A stretch of DNA of 64,000 bases from Rutstroemia sp. NJR-2017a BVV2. Its lineage: Eukaryota; Ascomycota; Leotiomycetes; Helotiales; Rutstroemiaceae. The stretch lies in assembly GCA_002946415.1 (NCBI GenBank), contig NJPS01000026.1, positions 186,001-250,000 of the forward strand, written 5' to 3'. Shown here one piece after another: positions 26,111 through 38,154 of this stretch (position 1 is the stretch's first letter; each line of letters begins with the position of its first letter). The notes under the pieces are model-generated. The model was not told the DNA's origin. It did no database searches and worked only from the letters and a program-made list of their open reading frames with translations. The translations under genes and the position numbers were made by a program.

Positions 26111-26829
26111 TGAGATCTTGAAAGGTTTTGAAGAAACAGATGAACAAGCTGTTGTTCCTTGTGAACCACAGAGCCTTATGAAGTGACAAGTCCATCGCCC
26201 GGTCGCTGCGGCGGACTACGCCAGCCTCGTCGGTACGTACTCGCTGATATTTTGAGGTCTTTTCCTCACGCACCTTGGATCTTAGCCTGACCAGACTATT
26301 CAGCTTAGAAAAACATGGCCGATTTGAGATAATATAATGCAGGTAATTAGTATCATCAAACGAAGGTCTGAAAGACTTTCAGATATTTACATTATTTGCG
26401 TTGTCCAAATATCTTTTGGATAATATTATTGATCTGTTATTCCTGCATCGGAGAGTCAGGTGACCCAATTCACAATACAGTACACTAATCAGAATCGGTA
26501 AGTTGTCTCGAGATACTGTCTCCATCTATCTATAGCTGACAGAAGCTTCTCTTCTATAGGCCTCTGAACTACAAGTAGGCCTTTACAGTATCATTGCCTA
26601 GTAACCCTTCGACTGACAGCGCCAGTGCCTAGACAATTCATTCGATATTGTGACATAGCCCATGATGTCATCCCTCGAAGCAATCCCTACATCAACCTCA
26701 CAACACGACAATGACATAACATGAAATACTTTCCACTCAATATAAACCAAAAGCCTTATAAGCCACTTCCATATCTATCTCCTCCTGGGCTCTTCTACCA
26801 AGCAATCTCATAACTATCACAACATCAAT
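26111..26829. other. Divergent promoter region (NLR-like / mitochondrial protein)
   Basis: 719 bases between two divergent starts. A TATAAA lies at 26741-26746, before the plus-strand gene. Otherwise the stretch is AT-rich without repeats or ORFs of note. Confidence 0.5.
26741..26746 (+). promoter_or_regulatory. Possible TATA box
   Basis: TATAAA 84 bases upstream of the ATG at 26830, a plausible distance for a short 5' leader. Motif and spacing only; no transcript evidence is available. Confidence 0.35.
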
Positions 26830-27434
26830 ATGTTCACGAAACGCTGCTTAACTTGCATTTCTACCTCTTCGAGAGTGGCCGCCTCGAGGGTGACATCTGT
26901 GCCGGTAGCGAGAAGGAATCTAGCCACTGCTGCACCGATCAATGGGCAAGCCAAATTCGATGTATGTCGATAAACAGTTTCCTACTCGCACGCCTTCCCC
27001 CTTCCCCTCCCTTGCCTCCCGCAACTCTTCCCTTCATCCTGAAGCACCACCATTCATAGCCCCCGCTAATCACTCCTGTGTCCCCGCCCTAGGAACCCAA
27101 AGAAGGTCTCTCCACCGAACAATCCGGCACCGTTGAAGGCGACTCTCTCAAATCGCAAGGCCAGGAAACCCGTTCGGCCAACCGCTCCGAAGTGCACAAG
27201 TCCAAATCGTCCTCGACAGAAGAAGGCATCGTCAAAGAGCAAAAGGACAAGGAGATCGGGAACAAAGGCGAAAACAGCACTTCTGGTAAGAAGACAATGG
27301 CCCAACTAGATGACGAACTGCGCGCTAAAATGGAGGGCCGCGAGGGGTCGGCAGGAATTGAGTATGAGGGCGGGAAGCCGGTGACGGATGGGTTTAAGAG
27401 GGGGGTGAGGACTAATATGTTTAGAGTTATTTGA
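26830..27434 (+). CDS. Small conserved fungal protein with probable mitochondrial presequence
   Basis: 157 residues from two exons, 26830-26961 and 27093-27434 (intron 131 bases, phase 0). The N-terminus is rich in Arg, Ser, Thr and Ala with no acidic residue until residue 44 (MFTKRCLTCISTSSRVAASR and onward to ARRNLATAA), which looks like a mitochondrial targeting sequence with a possible cleavage near RRNLA. The middle is a hydrophilic Lys/Glu/Ser/Gln-rich region. The C-terminus (MAQLDDELRAKMEGREG, then a segment ending KRGVRTNMFRVI) is the kind of short conserved tail seen in uncharacterised ascomycete proteins. No enzymatic motif is visible. The first exon is too short for a simple ORF scan; I took the ATG at 26830 because it gives the presequence and an in-phase splice. 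Confidence 0.75.
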
Positions 27435-28251
27435 GGTGGGGGTTGCGCTTGGTGGTGGACTGGGTTTGGGTAAAGTTGTTGTGTAGTGGGAGAGTAAAGG
27501 GGGCCGGGAAGCGAGGATATTAGGTTGGGAAAGATAGTGTTGGAGGCAAGACTTGTATGATTTTTGAGTGAGAGTACGATGCACATCAGATTGTATTATA
27601 AACATAAGGACAAAATGTCCGATTAACATCGGAGAGAGCGGTAGCATTTTGAATTACCAAGCATACATGATAATGTTCATCTTGTTCCCATTCTACCCAG
27701 TTGTATCGCTTCCACCTCTTCATCTCGTCTCTATGCTGCTACGTCTCTTTTTACACCACAAAAGTACTCGACCCAATCTCCTTCATACACAAACAGCTCT
27801 TTGCTATTTCCATCTCCTCCCACGCGCTCTCTTGTCCTCTCCTCTACTTATATCTAATTCTTGATTCTTTTCTATTGTATATATCTAGAGCGGCAGACAC
27901 CTAACCTAGGAAGGGCCATGAAATGTATGATTGATTAATAACTCACGCTGTAAAATACTGCCTGGCACATCCGTATGCTAGATACTCAACACGATACAAA
28001 AAGCCAACAAACAACAAAACACATATGCAATGGAACAGCAAAATGTATTACTGTTGAAGCAAGCCCATAATGCAAATGAATGAATAAATAGAGAACATGC
28101 CTTCCCTAAATTCACACCAATACCTGCCAGTGATAATAAAAACACACATTAAAAGTCTAGCTAAATCTATCGAGAGAAAAGCTCCGATGCCCCCTTCCCC
28201 CAGAGAAACAAAGCAACATAAATCATTTTAGCAACCCAACCACGCACTTCC
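27435..28251. other. Convergent 3' intergenic region
   Basis: Lies between the 3' ends of a plus-strand and a minus-strand gene, so it should hold two 3' UTRs. AT-rich, with no ORF, repeat or RNA gene that I can support. Confidence 0.5.
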
Positions 28252-30606
28252 TCAACCCAATTCATCCGCACTATCCGCCTCCTCCTCCTCCGCACTCTCT
28301 CCCTGTCCATCTTCTTCATCCTCCACATCCACCTCCGGATATCCATACCCCTCCACAAACCCTTCTTCATAAACGGTTTTCTCCAAACTAATACCCTCCC
28401 TTTCAACCCACGCCCTGACCTTTTCTTTATCAATCTTGACTTCCTTCTGCGCATTCGCATTCACTTCTCCATCCGTCTCTCCTTTCGCATCTGCACCTGA
28501 ATCTCCATCCGCCTCCCCGCCCTCAAGAACCTCCATCCCCCTCAACACCCCCAAACAATCCTCCACCGCGATCCAAGTCCCCTTACTAATCATCTCCACT
28601 GTACACGTCCCACAACTCTTCACCACATCATCCACGTCCACCTGCTTAACCGTCGCCGCAGCAGCCGCACCAGCACTAACCCTCCCATTCATCCCCACCC
28701 CCTTCATACCCTTCCTCCACCCCTTCCCCAGCCCCTTTCCACCTTTCTCCTTCGCCACCCCCTTCGCCTTCGCCTTCCCCGCACCCTCCTCCTCCAACCC
28801 CAACACCCACCTCGCGACCTCACCTCCCCAAAACCGTGCATACCCCTTTCTCCCCAACTCACTAATCGGTTTCTCCGGTCCGCCTAGAATGCCCTCGCGC
28901 CGGGAAATCGCATAGCTGATGCCCATGAGCAGGGCGCCGAGCCCCTTTTTCTGCCACGGGGGGAAGATCAGGATGCAGGCGAGGTTGTTGTTGTCCCAGG
29001 ACATTTTCTCTTTGGAGAAGAAGCCGATGATTTGGTGGTTTGTGGGGGGTTGGGGCGAGGAGGAGGAGGGGGAAGAACGGTTGGGTGTGGGGGAGCTGTA
29101 GACCAGGAGGAAGTAGTTGAATGATGCGGTGTCGTAGAAGACGGATTTGTTGTCTAGGAAGAGTTTGGCGAATAGGGAGAGAGATTGAGAGAATGTCTGT
29201 TTCGATGATATTAGTCATGTTACCTGATTCATGAACATGGCACCAGAATTTCCAAGCAAGAAAGCAAGAAGCAAGCAAGTTAAAGGAAAAGATAAAAAAC
29301 TTACAACTTCCTCCTCCCCATCCACCTCCCAAACACTCCACTCTCCTTTCTCTTCTCCCTCCCTATCCATTCCATCCCCATCTCCCACTTCATCCCCATC
29401 CCCACTCCTCTCAGCATGTACATAAATCCTCCTCCCCGGCGGCCCCTCCACCCTCCTCCTACACACCTCCCTATGCACCCCCATCTCCCCCTTACTCAAC
29501 GAATACGCAAAACACCACCCACAAACCCACAATCTCTCCACCTGCGTCGCACTCGCTGCCGCACCCGCGCTTCCCTTTCCATTACCTTTCCCATTTCCAC
29601 TCTTATTCCCTTTCGTTACCCCACCACTACCAACATGTCCACCGCCCAACTCCCCCGCTCCTCCAGCACCATGATTCATGCCAATAATCTCTCTTGGATA
29701 CCAGCTTGAATACCATGATTTGAAACAGATATCGCCGAACACTACTTCTTTGATATTCCTCTCCCGTTCCTTTTCTCTCTCTTTATTATCTTCTCCCACG
29801 CTCTTCTCTCTTTTTGCTCCTGAGCCTTTACTCGGCGGCAATGGCTTTTGTTCTATTCCTCCCCCCTGACCCATTGCCGATGCAGACGCAGACCTAGCAT
29901 TGACTTCTATACTCGACCCTTCATCTCTTCCCTCATCTTCCGCAGGCGGAGACGGCAGGGAGTTATGCAAATTAATCGTAATTGTATCCCCAGCATCCAT
30001 ACTCATATTCACATCCCCATCCCGACCAGCAGCATCCCCATTTCCTTCCCTCCCAAAATTCCTGCCCCTTTCTCTCACAGGTATCCCGCGTCCCTCTCTC
30101 TCACTACCACCACTCTCCTCATTCCTCATACTCGCGCTTCTTTTCCTCCTCGCGGCTCTTGCTTTCGCCATATTCTCTGCGTTTCTATTCGCTTTTCCAT
30201 AGACCACCGGCCCGGTACTTTTTCTGCCCCGCCTATCTCTTGGTTCTCTTGTGTCTTTTGCTTCTGCCGTTTCTGTCGCATTGGTATTTTCATCCACCCG
30301 CTGCTCATCTCCCTCTTCATGTCCTTCATCCTGCCCATCTTCCTGCCCATCTTGTTCTACCTGCTCCCTCCCCACTATATTCCCCGCTCTCCCAATCCTC
30401 CTCCGCTTAACCCCTCCCCGATCTGGAAATGCTTCTCCCCCCGCGGCTTCAACCATAATTGTATCCTGCTCCTGCTCCTGATTCTGATTCTCATCACCCG
30501 CTCTCCCCGCACCAAGACCTAGATCTGCGATCCCCATCCCATAGCTTTCTCTTCCGGGTCTAAATCGTAACGACCGCGATCGCGAACGTGTTGTTGTCGT
30601 CGACAT
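28252..30606 (-). CDS. MYST-family histone acetyltransferase (Sas2-like)
   Basis: Predicted nuclear lysine acetyltransferase of 748 residues, from exons 30606-29305 and 29196-28252 (intron 108 bases, phase 0). Residues 1 to about 285 are charged and disordered. The MYST core starts with VVFGDICFKSWYSSWYP (about 288-304), followed by a C2HC zinc finger (C362, C365, H378, C382). In exon 2, residues KLFLDNKSVFYDTASF match the conserved MYST strand. LACIL contains the catalytic-type Cys 508, QKKGLG is the acetyl-CoA loop, and GGPEKPIS supplies the catalytic-type Glu 542. Two features are unusual: a Gly/Lys/Asn-rich insert of about 45 residues (311-355) between the first strand and the finger, and a long Gly/Lys/Ala- then acid-rich C-terminal half of the last exon. 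Sas2 is the closest subgroup by the divergent finger and core, but assignment within MYST is uncertain. Confidence 0.85.
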
Positions 30607-31829
30607 CTTTTCTTTCCGCTCTTCTCTTGTACTTTTTCCTTCCTTCCTTCTCTGTATCGAATCGATCTTGCGGAATATTGCTTCTTTCTTTCTTCCTCCC
30701 TATCTACCCAATCTCGCATAACACGGCCTCTTCTCCAGCAGAAATAATCCTGTCTCGTCACAGAACTTCAAGCTTCAACCCGCACGCCTTATTCTACCGT
30801 TCCCTTCCTCCGATCCCTCCTGTAGCTCTTTCCGTGCTCAACTGAATCCACGACCAACTAATGCACCTTTCCAATGGCATCAGAATCCGAGTTCAAGTCC
30901 AAAGAAAGCGCGTCTGCTCTCCTTCTCTCCCTCTTTCCTTTCACCGCAGAGCTCTTCAATCCAATCCGTCCCACACATTCAATGCACAAAAACCGCAGAC
31001 GCAGACTTAACACTTCAACCCAATATGTATCTCCTTTCCTCTCGTATTATCTCTCCCTAACACACTCTTTCCGTTTTTCGTTCCGCGAGTATTTATTGGT
31101 TTTATTTACTACCCGCGCAGCTCTACACAAGGCTGGCTGCCTTCTCTCACAGAAAAGCCCGCGATAAGCTTTACGCGACACGACACGATAAGACAAAGAC
31201 AAGGCGCGTCAGCCTCGGGCATGGAAGTTTATAACTACCACCCAGCTAGCTACTATACAGAATACTATCTATCTACCGTCCTATTATGCAGTCTATAAAA
31301 CAGAACTATACCTCCTCCCCTCCGCTCTCCTCCCCTCTCCTACCCTCTCCTATCCTCTCATCAACACCAAAAGACATCTCAACACACCCAAATAACACAA
31401 CACAATATAACACAACACAATATAACACAACACAATATAACACAACACAATATAACACAACACAATATAACACAACACACTAGTAATAACACAATATAAT
31501 AATAACACTACCAAGACAAGATATAATAGAAGGGTGTGTAGCGTAGTGTAGTGTAGGTTTTTCTTCTTTCACCAAGCCATATCATATCATACCATTGCCA
31601 TTGCATTCATACCCTTCAGCAAGCAAGCAAGCAAGTATACCTGCTAGCTACAAGGTTTCCTCCCCGTCCAATTCCCCGCAAAAAGTTTGTATACACTTGT
31701 TCACCAGAAACGTAGAAATAGAGAAACCAAGGCAAACTGCATCAGCAGCAGCAAGCCCTCTTTCCTCCATCTCATCTCTGAACCCACATCATCCCCCAAT
31801 CACCCTCCAAATCACCCCAAATCATACAC
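30607..31829. other. Intergenic: MYST upstream region / rpn3 3' flank
   Basis: Pyrimidine-rich upstream region of the minus-strand MYST gene, then a 15-base tandem array at 31393-31479 and a short AAGC run near 31618-31636. No gene seen. Confidence 0.5.
31393..31479. repeat. 15-bp minisatellite (TAACACAACACAATA)
   Basis: Five perfect head-to-tail copies of a 15-base unit plus a partial sixth. The length is a multiple of three, so one frame reads as a repeated five-residue QYNTT pattern, but no gene is present. Likely length-polymorphic between strains. Confidence 0.95.
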
Positions 31830-33730
31830 TTACATACCCTCAAAATCCCCTCCCAAATCATCCTCATCCAGATCCCCATCCTGAATCTCCTTTGCCATTT
31901 CCCTCTCCCGCTCTCTCGCCTCCTGCGCATTCTTAAGTTCCAACCTATGTTGATTCATCGGGAAACGCATGGCCTAGAATTTTTCAGAAATTAGCACCAG
32001 ACCAGATCATCCAATGAGACAAATTCTCGAGGACTCATAAAAACATACCTTAACACTCTCATCATGCAACGCCAAACAAGCTCTAATCCTATCATGAAAC
32101 GCCTCCCCGGGCTCCCTCGTAGCATAAACATCTCCCACCTCCTTACTCTTCATAAAGCCCTTCTCCCTATCCAACGATGCCTCAATAACGCCATCTCTAA
32201 TCGCCTTCGCAACGATATACTCAGCCGACTCCTCGCTGTTAAGCTTCAGGCGTATGCAGATATCTCTGAGGGAGATGCGCGAGTACGAGAGCGACATCAT
32301 GCGGATACCGGTCTTGATGACGTTTTGTCTCAGACGGAGAATCAGCGTGTATGTGCCGTCGCGCTTGAACGTGTCCGCGTGCTTTGCGATGCAGGTTTCG
32401 AATTCGTTGATCAGGCCCACGCGGACGGCTTGCACGAGTTCGAGGTAGGGTTGGAGGGCATGCTCGAGGCTGGGGATGCGGAAGGTGGCGCGGTCGGGGA
32501 TGTCACCCATCAGTAACTCGACCACAAGAAGGAGCTTGGTCGCGGTTTGGGAGAAACCTGCTGCGCTCGGGCTGGATGGTGCTTTGCGGGTGGCGGCAGT
32601 CAAGTGCTCATGAGCCTCAGTATATCTCAGTTGAATTGCTCTTATGCGCCCCAAGTAGTAGAGATATCTTGCAACCTGGTTATTTGAAGCACTTTCCGGG
32701 AACTTGGTGTGCGAGATTAGAAGGTCAGCTTGAGTGATGTGAGAGGTAGAAAGGTAGTTGCGTAACAGAAGAACGATAACGGTAGACTGAGTATCGACAT
32801 CCTTGCGCAGAACAGCGGTGCGAAGAGCTGAGAGTAGAGAAGGTCGAATAGCTACAACGGGAGATGCAGGAGAAGGTGGAAGCGGCGCCAACTGTTCGCA
32901 AAACAAAGACCAGTAAAAGTACACGCGAGCAGAAAGAGAATCCAGAGTTCGACGATTAAGGCTGTGAATGATACCTGCGAGGTGAGAAGAGAAGCGCGAG
33001 CCCTTTTCATGCTCCTTGTTATCAAAGTAGAATATTTGAAGAAGAATGCCTAGGAAGATATCGATTTCGGGTATGGTCTCTTTTGTTTCCTTCTTCCCGG
33101 ACTTGGCGCCCTTCGAGTCGCTATCAATCTCCATTTCCGATGGTGAAGGCTTATTAAAGGTAGCATTTTCTCTACCAAGAGCAGTAAGAATGATTTTTGC
33201 TTGAGGACTGGTCGATGGGTATGTTTCGGTGATAACTTGCGCCAAAATATCAGCTGTAAGGTGTTTTCTGATCGAGGAGATAGATCGTAGAGCTCGGAGG
33301 GTGAATCTGGCATCGAACAAAGTAACAGCTCGCTCTAATAATGGGAAGTTGCTCTTGATATCTGCAAAAATGGATAAAGCGTCAGTCTCTTGTAGTAGAT
33401 GAAGTAAAGCCTATGTTGGATAGATGCCCACATACCTGCAACAGCCTTAGCCACTGGATCAACCTTCTCAGCACCAGCTTCCTCCCCGCCTTCTGTGGCA
33501 CCTTCCATCGAAACATCTCCATCGCCGTTGTTTGGCGGAGGCACCGATAACTTTGAACCCTTGGGTGGCGGGACAACAACGGTCATTTCCTCTTCGCCTT
33601 CCTTGGCCTTCTTTCCCTTACCACCTTTCAACGAGCTCGGCGCATCATCCTTCATCTCGACATCTTTCGTACCATTGACCCCATTCTCGACTGGATCCCG
33701 GTCGTTCTTATATGGAGTCTTGCCCGGCAT
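31830..33730 (-). CDS. rpn3: 26S proteasome regulatory subunit Rpn3 (PSMD3)
   Basis: Lid subunit of the 19S regulatory particle, 583 residues. Exons 33730-33436, 33361-32049 and 31973-31830 (introns 74 and 75 bases). After a low-complexity acidic/basic N-terminus there is the family's helical-repeat body (IKSNFPLLERAVTLFDARFT, LARLSLSARVYFYWSLF-like segment SLSARVYFYWSLFCEQL), then a PCI domain around residues 420-530. The PCI part contains RDGTYTLILRLRQNVIKTGI, the winged-helix segment YSRISLRDICIRL, and EYIVAKAIRDGVIEA. The C-terminus MRFPMNQHRLELKNAQEARE is highly characteristic of Rpn3, followed by an acidic tail ending DFEGM. The upstream in-frame start at 33760 is a TTG; the ATG at 33730 is used. 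It lies between the MYST and TAF12 genes on the same strand. Confidence 0.95.
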
Positions 33731-34690
33731 ATCGAAGAATCGATGTTGGGAATCTAGCAAGAAGGCGCCCTTTCGTGACGTAGAGCTTTGACCTTGTGTG
33801 GGATTGCGTCTGATGGATTAAGATACAGTACAATCGATTTTGTACCTCCGCAAGGAAATTGCCAAAAGGTGCAGATAAGCACAGAGGTTTGCGAGAAGTT
33901 GATGGTTAAAGGGAGTTGTGTATTGTTGAGTTGTCAGAGGAACTTGGTAGCTGTCTACTTTGTTGTCTCTCAGAATCTCGGATTACATTTACAACACCCA
34001 AGCTCAAAGATGAAATTACGGCTAAATTAGCGACCTTGCGCGCAACTAAACGCGAGTCATTTTGGTGCCTGGAGGGCAACTTTAAAGCAACATACAAGCT
34101 CGTGCCGTATCAGTGAATATAAAATCTATTTCATCATCTTCTTTACGAAAAAGGTCCGATTAATAGGGGGATAACTCTCTCTCAATAAACCGCTATACTA
34201 ATTAACATATCGTCAAATTGTCCCGCTTGCTCCGAAGATGACCTTGAGCACGAGATCAACTCCGGGTCTCATTTATTCCTCCTAAATTAGCTAGAAGAAT
34301 AGAGCATGAGATCACCTTCAAATCACGTGTTCATCACCACTACTGCCTTGAGCAGCTCCAAGCAAATCCTAAACTATAGCGACTTGAACTTTTGGTCTCA
34401 CTGCAGACAGACGAAGAGGTCACCCACCTAGAAAATTTGAGCAACAAATGCAAATTCGCAGCAGTTGTGAGTTGTAAAAGCTACGATATGAGAAAGCGGT
34501 CCAAATAAAACCCATATACAGAGCCCAGAAATTCCGTATCCCCCAACCCAACACCTCCAAACAACCATGCTTCGTATCAAATTATCAATCCCCCGAATGT
34601 CCTTCCCCTCCTAAACTCCCTAACTGTGCATTACTTCCCATCCATATATCACATCCCACCGCATCGAACAAAGCCTCCTCCACAAATAAA
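33731..34690. other. Intergenic: rpn3 promoter / taf12 3' flank
   Basis: 960 bases holding the upstream region of rpn3. I looked for the yeast proteasome element GGTGGCAAA on both strands near the start and did not see it. No gene or repeat found. Confidence 0.45.
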
Positions 34691-36780
34691 TCAATCCGTA
34701 CTCTTCCCACCCGTCACCTTTGCCGCCTGCACCGCGCTCATCTTATTGATCCAGCCAGAGCTTGGCGCGATCTTGCGCACCGTCCTGATCTCATCGCTAG
34801 CATAGCCCGGAATACGGATATTGTAGCCACGTTCAAGGGTGAGTTGAATGTCGCGGATTTCCAAGATGTTCGAGCCGCGCTCCTTTGCGTTTTTGCATGC
34901 TGCTTGCAGAACTTGATCTACGAAGTTGTCGGCGACAGTAAGGACAGACTGGAAATTGTTAGATCGGATCACAAAACAGAAAGAGAATATTCGAAAACGT
35001 ATGAGATAAACGCCATCGACTCGTAACATACCTCTTCAACCTCAGCGGTCAAACCACCCCCAGAAATACTCTCTCCTCCACCAGTAACCTGTTTAACCAG
35101 CTCATCCAACTTCTTCCTGCTCAAAACGCGATCACCTTCACCATCCAGAACATAACCCGGTGGTTTCGCCAGAACCGGTTGACCCATAACTCCACTTCCC
35201 GATCCAGATGGACCACCCGAAAATGTAGGTCGCGATTGTGACATTTGTACCGGCTGCGGTGGCGCTGTTGCTCGTTCTGGTAAATGTTTAGGGATTGGAA
35301 GTTTTTGCGAATTAACGTTAATCGGATCTCTCTGCACAGCGTTGGGGTGAGTATGAGAATGGCCCATAATAGTTGGGGTGCTTGATATTTGACCACTGTT
35401 GTAGTTTTGAGCCGCAGTTTGCAGTGCCGCTTGATGGGTCAGAGCTTTTGGCTCGTTAAGATTAGGCACGTTGACGGAAGTTGCTGATTGGGGTACGGCG
35501 GATTGTGGTGAATTTGTCTGTCCCGGTCTGGCTTGATTTTGCATTTGGGTCACTGCTGTATTGATCTGGGTGGGTGGGCCAGTTTCGGCTTTGATATTTT
35601 GCGCCGGGCCACCACCAGACTGGGAGACATTCGACTGAGAAGGAGCATTTGGTGCTTGAAGCTGAGAAGTTTGAGTTTGGGACATTTGGCCATTTTGTGG
35701 CATGGGTGGTCGAACACCACCCATTTGTTGCTGATTTCGTGCTTGTTCAATAGCTGCATTAACAGTTTGCGTATTTTGCAAAGCTGGATTTGATGGCTGC
35801 TGTGAGTTCATCTGTGGCCTTTGGGCAGCGGGGTTGGGGTTTCCTCCATTCGACGCATTATCCTGACCATTCCCGCCAGCGGCAGCAGCAGTACCAGGAG
35901 GAGCCGCTCCGCCATTGTTTCCATTCGCAGTTGGAGCCCCAGCAGCTTTTGCGGAAGATTGAACACGCCTTTGCTGGTCGCGTAGCTCCTCTACAAATTT
36001 TCTGGCTGTACCATGTTGCTTCTTCGCCTCGGCGTCTTTCGTCATAAATTCTTTCTCCTCCTGTTCAGTCGCATTTCGCTCTTCCCTTATCTTCTTAATC
36101 CATTCCTCGTTCATCTTGATGGCCCTGTTTGCATTCTCCATAGCAATCAAGCCTTTAGCGTACCTGCTTTTGATATCTGTAAGCCATTTTATGGCTTCTG
36201 GAGAACCCGAGGTGATACTTGGAGGCAAAACCCATGGGAACTGGTTGACATGAGTGAGAATCCTCTCCGGTATCTGTGGCTTATTGACAGGAGGGCGGGC
36301 CTGTTGCTGTGGATTATTCGATGGATTTCCGCCATTATTCTGCCCTTCCTGTGGCTGCTGAGGTTGTTGCGAAGCTTGTTGCTGGGGTTGCTGTGGGCGT
36401 TGTTCTGCTTGTGGCTTATTTTGATTTTGTTGCGCTTGGTTGTTCGCATTTGCATTTGCAGCTTGTTGTGCTGCTTGCTGTGCTTGCAAGGCCTTTTGCT
36501 GTGTGCGGAAAGTTTGAACCTTCAGCGTGAGGCCTTTCGAGAATTCTGCCAATTTCCGTTTGGCGTCAATGTGCGAGGGATGGTCCTCCGGATTATTCTC
36601 GATTTGACTCCATAGCTGCCTCAAGCCTGCTTCCCATTTTGCCTTTTCTTCTGGCGCAAACTGATCTGGCAGTCCGCGCATATTTTCCGGTCGAAAGAGA
36701 TGGAGTGGTCGTGGTTGAGGGCGCGGTTGCGAGCCGCTTGGTTGGCCCTGTGCAGGCTGGCTTTGAGAGCCATTATTCAT
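34691..36780 (-). CDS. taf12: TFIID/SAGA subunit TAF12 (histone-fold)
   Basis: General transcription factor subunit, 668 residues; pairs with TAF4 or Ada1 through a histone fold. Exons 36780-35032 and 34948-34691 (intron 83 bases, phase 0). Residues 1 to about 545 are very Gln/Asn/Pro-rich with long Q and QA runs, plus a charged helical part ([24 protein letters not shown]). The histone fold spans the intron: [14 protein letters not shown] (from about 556), LTAEVEE at the exon end, then [36 protein letters not shown] and NIRIPGY. These are the diagnostic TAF12 helices. The large glutamine-rich N-terminus is normal for filamentous-fungal TAF12. Confidence 0.94.
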
Positions 36781-37874
36781 GATGACGGTTTTTGGACTTA
36801 GTTGTGTTGATGACCAGCTGAAACAAGGTGTAGTTACTGAGCTATAGTTGGAAGAGACAGAAGCTGGTTATTATGTTGATATATCTCGTGTGTGTATGCG
36901 GTGGTCTTGACTGTTGTCCGGGTCGACTACTCTAGGCCGGCCCAAGAATTGATATCCGGTACCGAAATCGAAGGCAGTAAGCTGGATGAAGCCTAGCGCG
37001 AAGCGAATCCATAGGTAAATTTTAGCCTTGTGGTAACCTGCATATTGAGAAGCTTCTCCAAGATATAAATACCGATTATCTATCAGAAAATTCATCGACA
37101 GGTTGTGAAACAAAAAAAGAGCTCAAAATATTATGATTCTTCGGTTCTGAAGCAAGTGAGAAAAGCATCCCCAACTCTAATCTCACAACCACCAAGGACA
37201 AGACAAAAGGTCCAGCTTCCACCACACATCATAAACATTGAATCACTAACCTAACAAATTTATCCGACTGGTTTTCTAGCTCTCTCTCAGGATATAATTC
37301 TCATCGAACTCTTAAGCAAGGAAAAAGGAAAGAACTGAAAAAGGCATCCCCAACACTTATCCCGCAAGACCCTCATACAACACACCAAAGCAGCCTCCCC
37401 CTTCCACCTCACAACTTAGACCCCAAATCACCAGCCTAACAGTTCTATCCCGCCGAGCTTCTAGCTAACCCCCTCGCAGCAAATAAGACACAAAAATAAC
37501 ACCCTCATACAAGCACAATCCGAAGTTTCTTCGCATACACTATCTCTAAACCCCCTAAGAATCAAGCATACTCTCAACTCAACCCACTGACCTCACCACT
37601 GCCTGAAACACATACCATACCATACTATCAAACCTACCCCTCCCCCTTTCCCTCCCCAAGCTCCACTCCACCTCATCCCCTCCGTTTCACCCCCCAACCC
37701 CAAAACCTCTCAGACACACACACACATCAGTTCACTCTTCGCAACATCACAGAACAGCCTGAACGCGTACCCTCAAGCTACAAACCTAACCTCTTCGTAC
37801 ATTTACTAACTTATGCCAACTTAACTTATGCATACATGCTATCTTATCTCATGACACTATATGATATGAACAAA

Positions 37875-37911
<37 letters not shown>

Positions 37912-38154
37912 TCCACCCTAGGAAATGACACGCTTGTTTCGCTCGCTCTCCAAGACCAAAAACAAAAAATTGCAACGCTATGTATATTTTCATAACAGTC
38001 GTTCGTTCGATCATCCAATATCACTTCATATCATTCATTAGTCGTTAAATCATGTTCCCCCTTTTTATCCACAGCCACCCTTCCACCCCTCCACCCTATC
38101 CCTCTCCCCCTCCTTCTACCCCTCCTCCGGCCAGCCTTCCTTCCCCGCCCCCCA
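36781..38154. other. Intergenic: taf12 upstream region
   Basis: About 1.4 kb, A/C-rich on the plus strand, with a (GACA)9 microsatellite at 37876-37911. No convincing ORF. Its right end is the 3' flank of the gene at 38155-39051. Confidence 0.5.
37876..37911. repeat. (GACA)9 microsatellite
   Basis: Nine perfect GACA units about 240 bases downstream of the stop codon of the minus-strand gene ending at 38155. Simple repeat. Confidence 0.95.

Noticed and set aside
29848..30522. 224-codon plus-strand ORF opposite the MYST gene
   Set aside because: Shadow of the charged N-terminus of the MYST protein; the minus-strand gene has clear domains and splicing.
31393..31479. Possible CRISPR-like array
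   Set aside because: Units are contiguous without spacers; this is a minisatellite in a eukaryotic genome.
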